Shown in pieces: positions 20,541 through 31,773 of a stretch of DNA of 64,000 bases; position 1 is the first letter of the stretch, and every line of letters begins with the position of its first letter. Below the pieces are notes generated by a model. The model was not told the origin of the DNA, did not search any database, and was given only the letters and a program-made list of their open reading frames with translations. The position numbers and the translations under genes were made by a program. The stretch spans positions 717,497 through 781,496 of the forward strand of contig PCDI01000013.1 of assembly GCA_002778195.1 (NCBI GenBank). Reading direction: 5' to 3'. This DNA is from Raffaelea ambrosiae. Lineage: Eukaryota; Ascomycota; Sordariomycetes; Ophiostomatales; Ophiostomataceae.

Positions 20541-23500
20541 GGTGGCGGATAAAGGAGGCGGACGTCGGGCAAGAGAGAGGAGGTAAGGAGAGGAAAGGGA
20601 GAGAGGGGGGAGGAGAACGCGATCGGTGTCACGGCGAATCGTCGGTCAAACACACTCGAGAAGCTGTCCAAAATGTCGAAATTTTGACGGAATGGCCCGA
20701 ATTCAATTTGGGGCAACTCGGGGAGGATTGCGGAGCAGCTTTCAGCAATGGGCTCCGGTGGCGGCAAAGAATGGTGGAAGTGAGTAAGAAGGTGACGCGC
20801 GATAACGTTGCTGATTCATGGGCATGTTTTGTCGGACTTCGCTCGCTGGGATCAGGCAATCGGGGCCGGAGAGGGGAGACAGCAGGATAGAGACGAATGC
20901 GAGCCAAAAACAAGGTCGGCAGGGTCGATTGGCGGGCGGGCGGGCGGGCGAGCAGGGAAGTGAGGCGAGCAGGAAAATCAACAACAGGAAGCAAAGAGAA
21001 GAAGACGAAAAGGAAGAGCGAAAGGAAAGACAAAAGAACAAGGTGTGAACTACGGCGCTAAATCCACGACATCCGGCGCCTTCGATGTTCTTATTTTTGT
21101 TTGCTCTGTGTCTGGAATGTGGCTGTTGTAGGGATCTGCCGTCGGTTGCGGTCGTCGTCGTCGTCGTCGTCGTCGTTGATGTTGGCTTCGAGGATGACGG
21201 AGAGGGCGGGTACAAAAGGGCCAAAGAGGCACGAGGCGACAACGTCAAGGAGACAAAAGTACAGACTGATGTCGAGGAGAAAATTTGACGATGAGCCCCG
21301 TTTTTGGGCGGTCGCTCTGTTGTGGGTGGCGATGCGAGATAAAGGGAAAAAGAAGAAAGGGAAGGAGAAAGAGAGATGGAGAGAGACAGGTAAGACAACA
21401 GAGGATGGAGTGGGAGAAAAGATGGAGAGAACGAGGAGCGTCTGCGAGAGGCAGGTGTGAGAGAGACAAATGGGGGGGGCGTGCGCGTGAGGGAAGGAGC
21501 GAGGGAGGATAGATGCAGACTGGGGGGGCGGAAAGAGCGGAGGAGACGACGCAGCAGCAACTGGCGCTGTCGGAGGGAAAGAGCGACAGATCAGGGAAAA
21601 GAGGAGGCGAAGGCTGGGAAAAGCGGACTCGACAGGATTTATTACCGAGTGGGAGGGGAGAGGGGTGCAGGGAGCGAGGGGGAGCGGCTCGCAGGGCACT
21701 GAGCACAGGCCAGGGACCACCACCACGGGGGATGTCAGCCAGTTGCAGGGCCAGACGGAATAAAAAATAATGGCAAAACAAATCGGAAAAAGCACGCATC
21801 CACAGAACAGGCAAAGGGTGCAGGGGTTCAGCGCTGATACGCGGCACTAGCGGATTTAGGAGAGGACTAGGGGGGGGATGGGACAGCCAGCTGGAGCAGG
21901 CCACGCAAAACAGCACGGGCGCTTTAAGTGGTTTTCGGGGTCTCAAGCGCTGACGCAGGGACGCTCAGCGAGGCAAGAGACACACGAGAATGCCTTTGTA
22001 CTCGTGTGTACTAGTTATAGCATGTATCTTGCATAGTATCTGACGCCGTGTCGACTTTATGCGTCTTTTGCGAGCGTCGTATCCAAATAGCGTGTGCCGC
22101 CCCGTCTGCGCTATCGGGGGATGACGCTCTTGTTGCTCGGCGGCCAACAGGATTCCAAAGCATTAGTTACTGGATAACTACGGTGTAACTACCATGTACT
22201 ATATAGTTAGTTACATGCGCCTTTGCGGCTGTATCTGAGGGAAAGATCTGACAGCTTGCTCGTCACGCTCTGTCTGCGTAGTGGACCGCCATCTTACGAA
22301 CCGGCGTGTACGGTGTATTGATCTCACCAATGCACACGTATGCCCCCCCGGAGGCTGTGAAGCACACTTGCGCACCATGCCGTCCGCCCATGGTCCACCG
22401 ACCCAGGAGGGATGTTGTGGAATCGCGCATAGAAGGAATCGCGCAGAATCGTGGCCACGGCCGGCCCCGTGGGCCTACCCATTGCACGCCTAGAATCGTT
22501 CTGGGTGGCGGTCACGGTCGACTCATTGGGCTTGGGGTGGTCTTGGGTTGTCTCTCTTGAGTGGTCTCTTCCGTGCTTGCGGGTTTCTTGGGGTTTTCTT
22601 GGGGTTTTCTTGGCCTTGTCGGTCCTCTTTGGGGTCGTCTCTGCTTGGGCAGCTCGTAGGACTCGTGGTTCGCCTGGCAGGTGGACCGTGGGAGGGACTT
22701 GGGGATAGCCAACTTTGGGGCGCAGGGCCCTTTTTTTTTTTTTGGCGCACGCAGCCCGCTGACGCTAAGGCCAGAAAGGGGAGGGGATTCGTCTTGGAAG
22801 GTGTTGCGTTTTGTGTGGGCGGAGCTTCCTTTTCCTTATGCCCGCTCCCCGTGTCAGACGGCGTCAAGAAAGCGTGCCAGCCTTTAAAAAAAGAAAGAAA
22901 AAACACTACAAGGGCAAAAGAGCAAAAGGAAGAACACGCCGATGCGGCTGATTGTCAAATGCACGATAGCGTCGGCGGAACTGCAGTGCCCGGGGCCGGG
23001 TCTAGTTGGGCTTCTTCTACTACATAGTATGTATCTTACAAGTGGCATCGTGACTTGCCTGCCGGTATTACATATGAAGGCTGCATCTGAAGCCGGAGAG
23101 CGAAATGAATTGGTTGCAAGACACCCCCTGCCCTGTGGCGCATCTTCCACGGTAATCCACAAACTCACATGAAGCTCGGATACACCTACCCAGTCGCACA
23201 TGCGAGAGGGTCGTCTTGCCTTTCCGCTCCATTCTTTGCTTGCTTTTTGGGGGACACTGATCTACATTGTAGTGTGCCCCCCTGGGTGTTCACTTTGGTT
23301 CGCGCGTGCCTGTGCCTGAGAAGCATTCAATGCTTGCTTTTTTGCCTGTCTTTGTTTTCTCTTCCCTTTCAGTCGCTTTTATCCCCCAACACCGCTCTTG
23401 CGCTCCTCTTCTTTCAGCAGGCAATCAGCATTTTTATGCAGGCACGGCGCTGGCGGTTCCATGCCCCTGTTTGTCAGCCCGTGCTCGCTATCCGCGAATG

Positions 23501-26500
23501 CGATGTCCCGATTGAGTTTTGTGTGGTGTATTCCCAGACTTGCTGGTGTTGTCCAGTGTGGAGTTCCCTGGGAACACACCCTCAAGGAAAAGTGACATGG
23601 GCGGGTATCATCATCTGCTCCGCCTTGGGTTTTGGCTGGGGTCATTGTAAGAGGTAAAAATAAGATACGAGATATTACAGCGCAGCATGTACATGGGATC
23701 CTGCTCATCTGCCACTCCCCACCCTTCCACCAGCCAGCGCATTGTCAATGGATGGGTGGGGGAGACACAGCGTACGAGTAGCGTGAAGTGCAAGAAGAAG
23801 AGAACGGCATGGAACAGGAGGGATGGGGCCTTCTCGACCCTAGGCCCCAATCAAATCCGGCCCATGCGCGCTGTGACGAAAAGTGATCGACAGCGTCGCT
23901 CAATGCGGCGGCTAATGCTGTTCACAGGCTGTCCATCCAAACCGGGCACGGTGGTAATTACGAAAGGCCAGGGCAGGTGACTTGGGCAAGGCCATCCCCA
24001 GAGTCACACGGGAAGAAGGCGAAAAGGCCAATTGTGCAGCTCGTGGGGGACAGAAACCAGAGGCAAGAAACAGAGCCCGGCCGGTCGGCAACGGCAGCTG
24101 GTCTGTGTCTCACGAAGAGACGAGGAGGAGACACGCGGAAAGGTGAACCAAAGGACCTTGTGCTCGTACTGACAAATGCACCTGGGCACAGCCAGCCAGG
24201 CTGTAACACGAGGCCCCAGACAAACGCATTGGCTGCGATCCCCTAACAAGTAGCAAGCATCAGACAGGCAGGCCAGTCCTTCCAATCTCTCCTGGCCAAG
24301 TTGGGCCTGCTCACTCCGCGGCCAGGCCTGGCAGCCTGCCAGCACAGCACATACATAATACATAGTAGCACTCGTACACACTCCTTCTGTCCTCCTGTTG
24401 TTCCTCGGGGCTCCAGTCTGCTGCAGGGTCCTTGCATCCCTGCATGCTTGCTTACTTCATACACGAGNCTTTTTGTTTGTTTTGTTTGGGGAAGACGGCC
24501 ATCCTGTGTCGACGGCCGTGTTGGCGTTTGGCACGTCGCCAGCCCGTCCGGTTTGCTGCTCGACCTCGGACGCGACGGTGGCCAATCCTGCATGGCCTGG
24601 GAAAGGCCATGGGCCCCGTTTTCCGGCGCGTCTTGACTGGCAGGAGCCACAAAGGAACGGAAACATATCGTAACTCACTACTCGTACGAGTACTCTTTTA
24701 TGTACGTGTCGGACCCAGAAATAGGCCAGATATGGGCCAGAAAAAAAAAGGCCAAACAAAACAACGCAACGCAACTCGGCAACGCAACAACTCATAGTAC
24801 TCGTAGGACCCGGCAGGGAGAACACCATCCCCATCAAATATCGTAGGGTATCATCCGCGCTTCTTACGAGTACAAACAAATTCGATTCCTTTTCTTTTTC
24901 TTTCTCTTTTTTGCCATTTCCCATCCCGTCAAAGCGCCATGGCCGCGCGTATTTGTCCTCTTGCATCCGAGCGTCTCACAATTCCGGGGATTCCAGATCG
25001 CTCCTGGCCGGTTATTCATGCGCAAATCGTGCGTCGCAGGTCACTTGTGTATCGGGTTTCCTCTCCCCGTGTCTGCGATCCACATATGGCTGTAATGCTC
25101 CGCCCCAGCAGCAGATCTTCACTGCCGAGATTTTTGGGAGGGTCTGTGGGCGTTGACTATTCTTCCGAGTTTCCTTTTTTTTGCAGTTTCTACGTCGATT
25201 TCATCCTCTTCGTGAAGGTTTTGTTTATTTAATCCTTCATTTCCAAGAAAAAAAAAAAAAAAAGTCGTTTTAAACCTCTTTTGTTTTGCTCCTTGTCCCT
25301 GCATCCAAACTGCCCAGGCAAAGAATATGTAAAAAAACCCAGCGGAACAAGCCTGCCGCCCACCACGTTGCTCTGGCCAAGCACTACGAGTAGGGTGCAG
25401 GACAGTTAACCGCCCCACTTTCCCCGGTCTTGGGGCCCAGAATGACCTTTCCTACCAGCATCTTACCACTTTCCAACGCTGCTCCGTTCTCCGGAATCTG
25501 ACCACCACCCCCGTCTGTGAAGACCCTCTGCCAATCCGGTGCCAAGAATCCGTCCGACTTTGTCTCCTTATCCCTCTCAAGAAGGCACAGACTTACCAAA
25601 CATGGAGCGTTGGATTTTGTCAGCATCTGGATATTATGGGGACATCTCGGCAAGTCGAGGCTCGCTATCGAAGAAAAACCCTGTTCTTCAAAACCAGGTG
25701 CTGTTCTGTTTTTGTCCCCGTGAGCATTCTGCAGACCACAAATTGACCAGGCTCGTGGCACCATCATGAGATAATACCACGCAGACCCACGGAAACCGCA
25801 ATGTTTCTGCCGCTCTGCTCTGTGGGCCGTTCCGTGTTCGCCGTTTGTTTTCCGTCTGGTGGTATTAGCAGTTGTCATAATTGACGGTTTAGTCGTGATA
25901 GTTGGACGGTAGAAGCAGACGCCGTTATGGCAATGCTTTTGTGTCTGATCATACTTACCACAGTATTTTTTTTGGTGGGTGCGCGACACTTATCTCTGAG
26001 CCGGAGTAGCATGCCCGCTCCAAGGTCACCAAATCCCCCCCCCCCCCCCCCAAGAATGACGTTTCGGGCAAAAGACGACGCGATTAGGAATCTCCAAGCG
26101 GCACAGCCGGTCATTTGTGGGAAGCAGCAAACATGATATGACCGGGTGTCATCCATCCGCTACGCTAATGCACTTACTTAAGCTCAGCTCCACACTCGGT
26201 CACGTGTATCACGCTCATATTAACTTCACCAGGTTGCGTCGTTGTTTTCATGATAGCTTGTTATTCAATCCGGGGTAGCCTTACATGAACTGCGGGAGAA
26301 AAAAAATCAAAAACAAAATAGAGCAGATCCGGACCAAAAAAAAACACAAAACAGAACAGAACAGAACCAAACCAAACCAGCGGCAGGAAGCGTAGTAGTC
26401 ACGTCTCACAACCCCGTTTATTCCCTCCAAAAGCAGAACCGAACATGGCCTTTCGAGTGTATCCTCACGGCCTCCACCTTTATTGCAGAAAAGCAATCTG

Positions 26501-26767
26501 ACAAAGAATCGAGTAAACCCGGTTCAAAGACAGACCTGAAAACATAGGACCAACATTAAAAAAAACAAGCGAGGACAGAAGGAAAAGACCCCCCAACCCC
26601 CCCAAAATAAAGACAAAAGGAATACCGGGGTTGACAAAAAGAGTGATAAAAGGATTGTCTACATGAATGACAGAAGGACATACAAATAACAAAAGGAAAT
26701 GCAATCTACATAGGGAAACGCACAAGGAAAGATCAAAGGGCGGTCAAAGGAGAACGGTTCTCATCTT
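20541..26767. other. 6.2-kb gene-poor region
   Basis: No supported gene. The first 1.4 kb (to about 21950) is strongly pyrimidine-rich on the minus strand and is probably promoter and leader of the RING gene. It includes a (CGT)n run at 21147-21175 and a GGGC-rich tract at 20930-20952. The rest carries poly-T/poly-G tracts, CTTGGGGTTTT tandem units (about 22585-22610), an N at 24468 and many short palindromes of the TACTCGTA and ACTACATAGTATGT types. The longest frame, 25384-25989 on the minus strand (201 aa), has no recognisable domain and no coding bias that I can see. Confidence 0.4.
24679..24692. repeat. Perfect 14-bp palindrome TACTCGTACGAGTA
   Basis: The sequence TACTCGTACGAGTA equals its own reverse complement. 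Half-sites or near copies recur at about 23772, 24368, 24795, 24866, 25384, 36786, 41964-41981, 55600 and 63599, nearly all intergenic. Confidence 0.9.
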
Positions 26768-28954
26768 TCAGAGCCTCAACCCAAGAAATGACTTCTTCTT
26801 CTTTGGCTCGGTTCGGTCCACCATGTCCGCCGTCCATGGAGCGAAGCCTTGCTGCTGGTGGTACTCCTGGCGCTGCTGGTGGTACTCCTGGCGCTGCTGG
26901 TGGTACTGTTGTTGTACCGGCTGCACAGCTTGCATGTTCCCGCCGCCGCCACGGCTCGAGGACCGACTGCTACCGATGTCCGACACCTGGCCCGAAGCAT
27001 AGCCGCTGTCATAGGAGCCGACCGATTGGGGTTGCTGATTGCGACGCTGTGACGACGACGGTGGTGGAGGTGGTGGAACGTCCTTCCCGTTCCGGCTCGG
27101 CGGCGGCCTGTTGCTGTAGCCACTGCCTTGGGACGACGCAGCTGCTCGTTCGACTGTGGGTACGTGCGTTCATGGGGCTCTGCGCTCATGTAAGGCAGGT
27201 ACTGCGCCGGCACCTGCGGTATGGCGGAGTCCGGCTGGCGGCTGCCATTGGCGCAGTGATTCGGGGTCACGCTATTGGCTCGCGAATAGCTGCTGCTGGA
27301 TGACGACTGGTCCCGGTATCTTCTGTCGCCGCGGGGATCCGGCATTGGTGGCGCATCCCGGGGCGTATGGTGTCGGCCTGCGGAGCGCTGTTCCCCGGGC
27401 TGGCTCGTGGACCGCTGCTGCTGCTCGTGGTATGGGTCGCGGACTGGCGTACGGCCGCGGGACCGAGATAGTTCGCGGGACGATTCGCGAGCTGGCGTGC
27501 GACCGCGGGACTGGGATGGTTCGTGGTTGTCATTTCGCGGGTTGCTATCCCGTGCATCGCCTCAGGGTGGTTGTTGGCTGCCTTGGGGGTAGGGACCCTG
27601 TCTGTGGTTCTGCGGTCCCTGGAGCTGGTCAGGTGGGATCAATAGAGGCTGCCCATTTTTGCGCCTCTTCTCGTTCAGCTTCCTCAGATCCTTCTCGTCC
27701 TTCTCTTTCTTCTTTTGGATCTTCTTCAGCTCCTTCTCCGACATATTCGGATGCTGACTTGGGGCCAGAGGGCCGTGGCTGCTGTTGTGGTAGGGCTGCT
27801 GTCCTCCCATGGGAATGGTTTTGCTGTCGGCCGTCCCCATACTTGCTTGATGGCCCTGGACTGCCTTTCCCTTCTTATGTGCCGTCCCCAACCCGTCGCC
27901 TTCGGGCGGTCGCTTGTTGCCAGCACCGGGGTTTCCGCCACCATCTCCAGAACTAGGACCATCGGTGCCAGAAGATCCACCGGTGCCAGAAGACCCACCG
28001 GTGTCAGAAGTGTTGCCCCTGTGGGGGAGACTCGTTTGTCCGTCTGTGATGCCTAGATCTGTTTTGTCCGTATGGGGATGGGCCTTCATAAGAAAGCCGA
28101 GAAGCGCTCGCCTCATCTGGCTTCTGTCAGTGACGAGAGTTAATTGGCACATTGACCCGCCGTTTAGTTTCAGGGTATCGGCTTGGGGCGTGCTGTCGGT
28201 CTTCTCTAATTTCTTTAGAAGAGCCTTCTCAGCCTTTGCAGCAACCAGTTTTTTTCTTTTGCTCGGGGAGCTCGATTTCTTGAAAACAGACAAGCTGCAA
28301 GCTGTCCTAGTCGAATAGGGCAACAAATCGTGTTTGGTAGGCGACTGAGTAGTGAACGGCTTGCTTTAGGAGGGTCTTGATGTTTCCTCGCATCCCTCCT
28401 TGAGATTGCATGCGAAGTGCTGAAATGATCTCAGTCGGCTTAATTACCCCCGGTCTTTTCAATTCGAGGACAGCGATGGCATCTTCTTTGTTAGGTTCCG
28501 AATGCCAGCTCCTGTCGCAGCGGGACTGGCCACTCTGAGTTGTAAATTCGGCTCGAAGGTATAGAGAGCTGCCGATGCTCTGGCACCATCTCTCAAAATA
28601 CCAGGTCGACGGGATTTGTCAGCTGCAGGGTTGTTGCCTCGACGACATCACCCTCGGACGCGAAGCGCCGGCTGTCTTCCCACACAGCTAGCTGGGGAAG
28701 TCGACCATTGCGGCCTTTGAAAAACTGGCGCACTGCCGTGTCATGCTCCAGTGCCTGTCTTGGCAAATCATTCCAGATGCTGTATTCAGCGACAAAAAAA
28801 TACCGGGTGGTTCGGAGTTGGATGTGACGCTGGAGCTTGTGTGTGCGCTTTGATTGCTTATACGTTGCACAGATTGTCCTCTGGGCAGCGATATATCGAA
28901 GCTCTCTTCGATAGTGTGCAGTTCGGGGTTGTCGGGTGCTGTTTGCCCTTCCAT
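26768..28954 (-). pseudogene. Degraded gene: PD-(D/E)XK-like ('ELK') module with disordered tail
   Basis: Read on the minus strand, the remnant starts near a Met at 28954 (MEGQTAPDNPELHTIEE). A frame change near 28800 leads into RYFFVAEYSIWNDLPRQALE and GRLPQLAVWEDSRRFASEGD. A stop at 28593 forces another frame change into AIAVLELKRPGVIKPTEIIS and LLKQAVHYSVAYQTRFVALF. TAG at 28307-28309 stands where tryptophan would fit (FD-stop-DSLQLVCF). Sequence then continues as TLVTDRSQMRRALLGFLMKA and a disordered Gly/Ser/Lys-rich region to TGA at 27562. The same frame resumes with SRGRTPxR repeats, and a last frameshift near 27140-27150 leads to a Gln-rich tail ending TEPKKKKSFLGLRL. The E-L-K after a hydrophobic strand recalls the PD-(D/E)XK nuclease-like modules of fungal nuclease/kinase families (inference). 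Multiple lesions make an intact protein unlikely. Confidence 0.55.
26862..26912. repeat. 21-bp tandem repeat in the Gln-rich tail
   Basis: About two and a half copies of a 21-bp unit (TGGTACTCCTGGCGCTGCTGG) encode QQRQEYH repeats in the C-terminal tail of the degraded gene when read on the minus strand. Confidence 0.85.
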
Positions 28955-30326
28955 GCAAAGGTTGCCGAAAAAACAGGAGACAAAGAACGGGGAGGGCAAT
29001 ATGGCGGAGGGGGGGAGAAAATAGAACGAAAAGAAACGAGAAAATGGATAGGAAAGACGAAGACAACAGTGGAAAAGTGCGAAGCTGTAAGGGAAGAAAA
29101 TCGTATATGTGAATGAGAAAGGACAGGAAAATGAGGACTTGAAGTGGAAGAGAACAATAGTATGAATGGGGGTGATCACAGGAGAAGAGACTGATAAAAG
29201 CACAAGCTGGCCTTCCTGGTTGAATTCCTTTGCGAAGAGGATATAGACGTATCTGTATACGTAAATACAAGCCACGGTGATGGAATGATGAAAGCTGACC
29301 AAGAGGCTGTGATCTATTTGTGTCTTCTTGCCACCGCATCGGCGAGATGTTTCACGGAGATGTGGATTCCGAGCTTGAGGAGCCGGCGGCGTTTGAGAAA
29401 CTGAATCTTCCTGGACAAGGAAAGAAGCCGCTTTGAGCACCCACGAGCAGGCCGATGCGGGCTGTTGGGCCGGGTCATGCGGCCGCGGTCATCTCCGGCG
29501 ATGCCAAGCAGGCAAACATTGCTTCATACAAGCAGCCATGTCTCTTCCTATGTGGCCGTATGTGGCCTGGTCGATACGACAACCAGACCGGGTCATGTTT
29601 GGTATGGAATCTACTGTTGGTGATGGCTGTACTGTGGTTGGACCGTTGGTGGGGTAAGATGTCTCGGGGGATCATGGCCGCAGCCTTGTCGGCTTTAGCT
29701 GCATTCCAAGCGTGTAACCACGTTGTAAGGGCGGAGCGCTATGCAGATTCTGTTACCAACACACAGCAAACGGTCTACCATACATCTCTACTCGTCCTCC
29801 TCAATGGTTGGAATTTGAAACATTTCAACTGCACCTGCATGCTGTGATCCGTTTCAATGTCCTTCTCTCGTGCAATAAGCCGCAGTATGCAAGATTAAGC
29901 GCGCGCTTTCAAAAGTTGTCATATTGAACCTGGTCCAAATTTGGTGAGATGCTGGGGAATAGGTGGGTGGATACGCCCTACAGGGCTGGTTCGCTTAACA
30001 CGCAGCGACTATGCGGGCCAATTAAATCCTCCTTAGCAGGCGCGTGTCGTTTCAGGCGGCAGGAGCGTCATGATCTGAGTTTGCTCTTCTCCAAAGTCCA
30101 GGAGCTCTCCTCTAGCCTTGTCGGTCCACTTATTCAATCACCTTCTCTTCACCTCTGTCTCACCTGCAGCTTACGGTATATCCAATAAAGGTAGGGGGGT
30201 TGGAGGGTGCCAAACACCAACAAAACGAATATTTCCCGGCCTGGACTCCAGGCCACGACTCAATGCCATGTCCCTTCTCTGGCCTATGACGACCATTCTA
30301 GCGAAGGGCCATCCAGATGCAAGACC
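28955..30326. other. Spacer between opposing degraded genes
   Basis: About 1.4 kb separating the minus-strand ELK-module remnant from the plus-strand kinase-like copies, so a head-to-head arrangement. It is purine-rich on the plus strand around 28975-29160. No gene was recognised; the N-terminal part of kinase-like copy 1 may begin in the last few hundred bases, too decayed to delimit. Confidence 0.35.
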
Positions 30327-31429
30327 AACTACAGATTGGAAATGACTGGTCTGCTATCTTCTGACTTTGGACATCCTACTCATGTAGTATTATGTCGGTT
30401 GGGTGATTGGCAGACTTGCGTGATGAACCTCTCTATTGGCGTCTTTGTGATGAACCACGTTCTGACAGATTGGAGCGCGGGCGCGGGCGAGACCTTGCAG
30501 AAAGCAAGTGGATGCCATCCCTCCAGAAGACCTCTGCGGCTGGCCTTTCAATATGCCGATATCCGGTAAGCACAGGCCTAATAGCCCTGAAACTGGCAGG
30601 GGTAAAGCTGCTAAACTCCAACGACAAGCAGAGGACACGCCCTGTCCGCCCGATCCTGATTGCCTAGATTCCGGGAAGCAGCACGGCAGAGATCATTAAA
30701 TTAGAAAAGGCACACTCTGTTCCAGTCAGACAGCGCCTGTGTGGCTCAAGTCCCCGAAGTCCCAGCTTGTATTTCATGGCAGAGGCCGTGACGACTCGAA
30801 AGGAGAGAAATATTATTGCTACGAGTTTGTCTGAACAAGTGCAGGGCACTTCACCTAGTAGTCCAGATGTTGAAACGCAACAGGAAAACAATTGCGAATA
30901 ATTACCATCGACTTCAATGCTTCCAATTATGCCGCAGACTCCCCATACTACGCATATCAACGACAATTGAAGACTGCGTTACCGGAAAGCCCCAGGCATA
31001 CCAGCTGAGGCACTATCTGTGATCGTTTGCAGATTGAACACCCGCGAGTTGCTCATATGTGAAAGTCTCCAATGGCTGCGCCAGATGGAAGCGTGAGTTT
31101 CAACGTTCTCAAGGACAGGCTGTCACGTGTTTGGGTGTTACTACAAATACAAGGAAAACAGGCCCGAGCCACAAATGCCACCCAACCCCATGAACATTTA
31201 CTGGAACTGCATTCCCGAGTTTGGTTACTGGATCCCCAAAAACTACAGAGCTGATATTACGCTCTTCAATGGTTGGTTGCGAAGCAGATGGGAAAGCGCC
31301 GCAGGCTACTTGCGCCGACCACAGTTGGAAGGGCGCCGCCTGAACTTCAGAATAGAGCCGCCTGTGGCAGATACTCCGCCACCCAATGCCAATGAGTCAA
31401 TACAAGGGGTTCGTCTCAGCGTGCCTTGA
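30327..31429 (+). pseudogene. Kinase-like copy 1, heavily degraded
   Basis: Segments homologous to copy 2 appear in order but in different frames: PTHVVLCRLGD (copy 2: SHVVKCRLNN) near 30370; CGWPFNMPI near 30530 (copy 2: a stop followed by TFDIPL); RTRPVRPILI ending in TAG at 30665-30667 (copy 2: ATRPVRMILIEWIPG); a DFN motif with ITIDFNASNYAADSPYY at about 30901-30951 (copy 2: VVIDFNCSYVASSPYY); and NIYWNCIPEFGYWIPKNYRA with ITLFNGWLRSRWESAAGYL near 31190-31310 (copy 2: DLNWDIMPEEFEAFIPDNYR). The family is a fungal aminoglycoside-phosphotransferase-like kinase. The HxDLxPxN catalytic loop present in copy 2 was not found here. At least one nonsense change and several frameshifts mark it as a pseudogene. 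Confidence 0.7.
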
Positions 31430-31773
31430 ACTGTTTGTACTATGTATCTTATCTTGCCTTTCACTTGCCTTCTCCCCAATGAGCTTGGGCGCTGGAAGCC
31501 CCAAACTAGAGAACTAACGGGGCGCTCTCCAACAGTTGTTGGCTGCAGAAGCAGGGCGCTTAAGTCTCAAAATGCAATCTTCGTTAACACAACCAGTCTC
31601 CTTTCTCATTTTATGCTTCATCTGCTGCCTAGTTTCCTTCTCCAAACATTTCCCCTCCCTTTCAGTCGCACATTTATCTACAAATCCGCGCCAATTTGCA
31701 ATTCCAGGCTAGCCAGGCTGGTGTTCCGCTTTTTTTCAACTTCGTTTCTGTCTCCTTTGCAACAGCTCCAACT

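Noticed and set aside
20742..21946. Several minus-strand frames of 230-270 codons upstream of the RING gene
   Set aside because: They are translations of pyrimidine-rich DNA (Ser/Leu/Phe/Pro) with no conserved motif; better explained as leader or promoter.
25384..25989. 201-codon minus-strand frame in the 20.5-26.8 kb gap
   Set aside because: No recognisable domain, weak codon bias, no homologous neighbour. Kept only as a remark in the gap entry.
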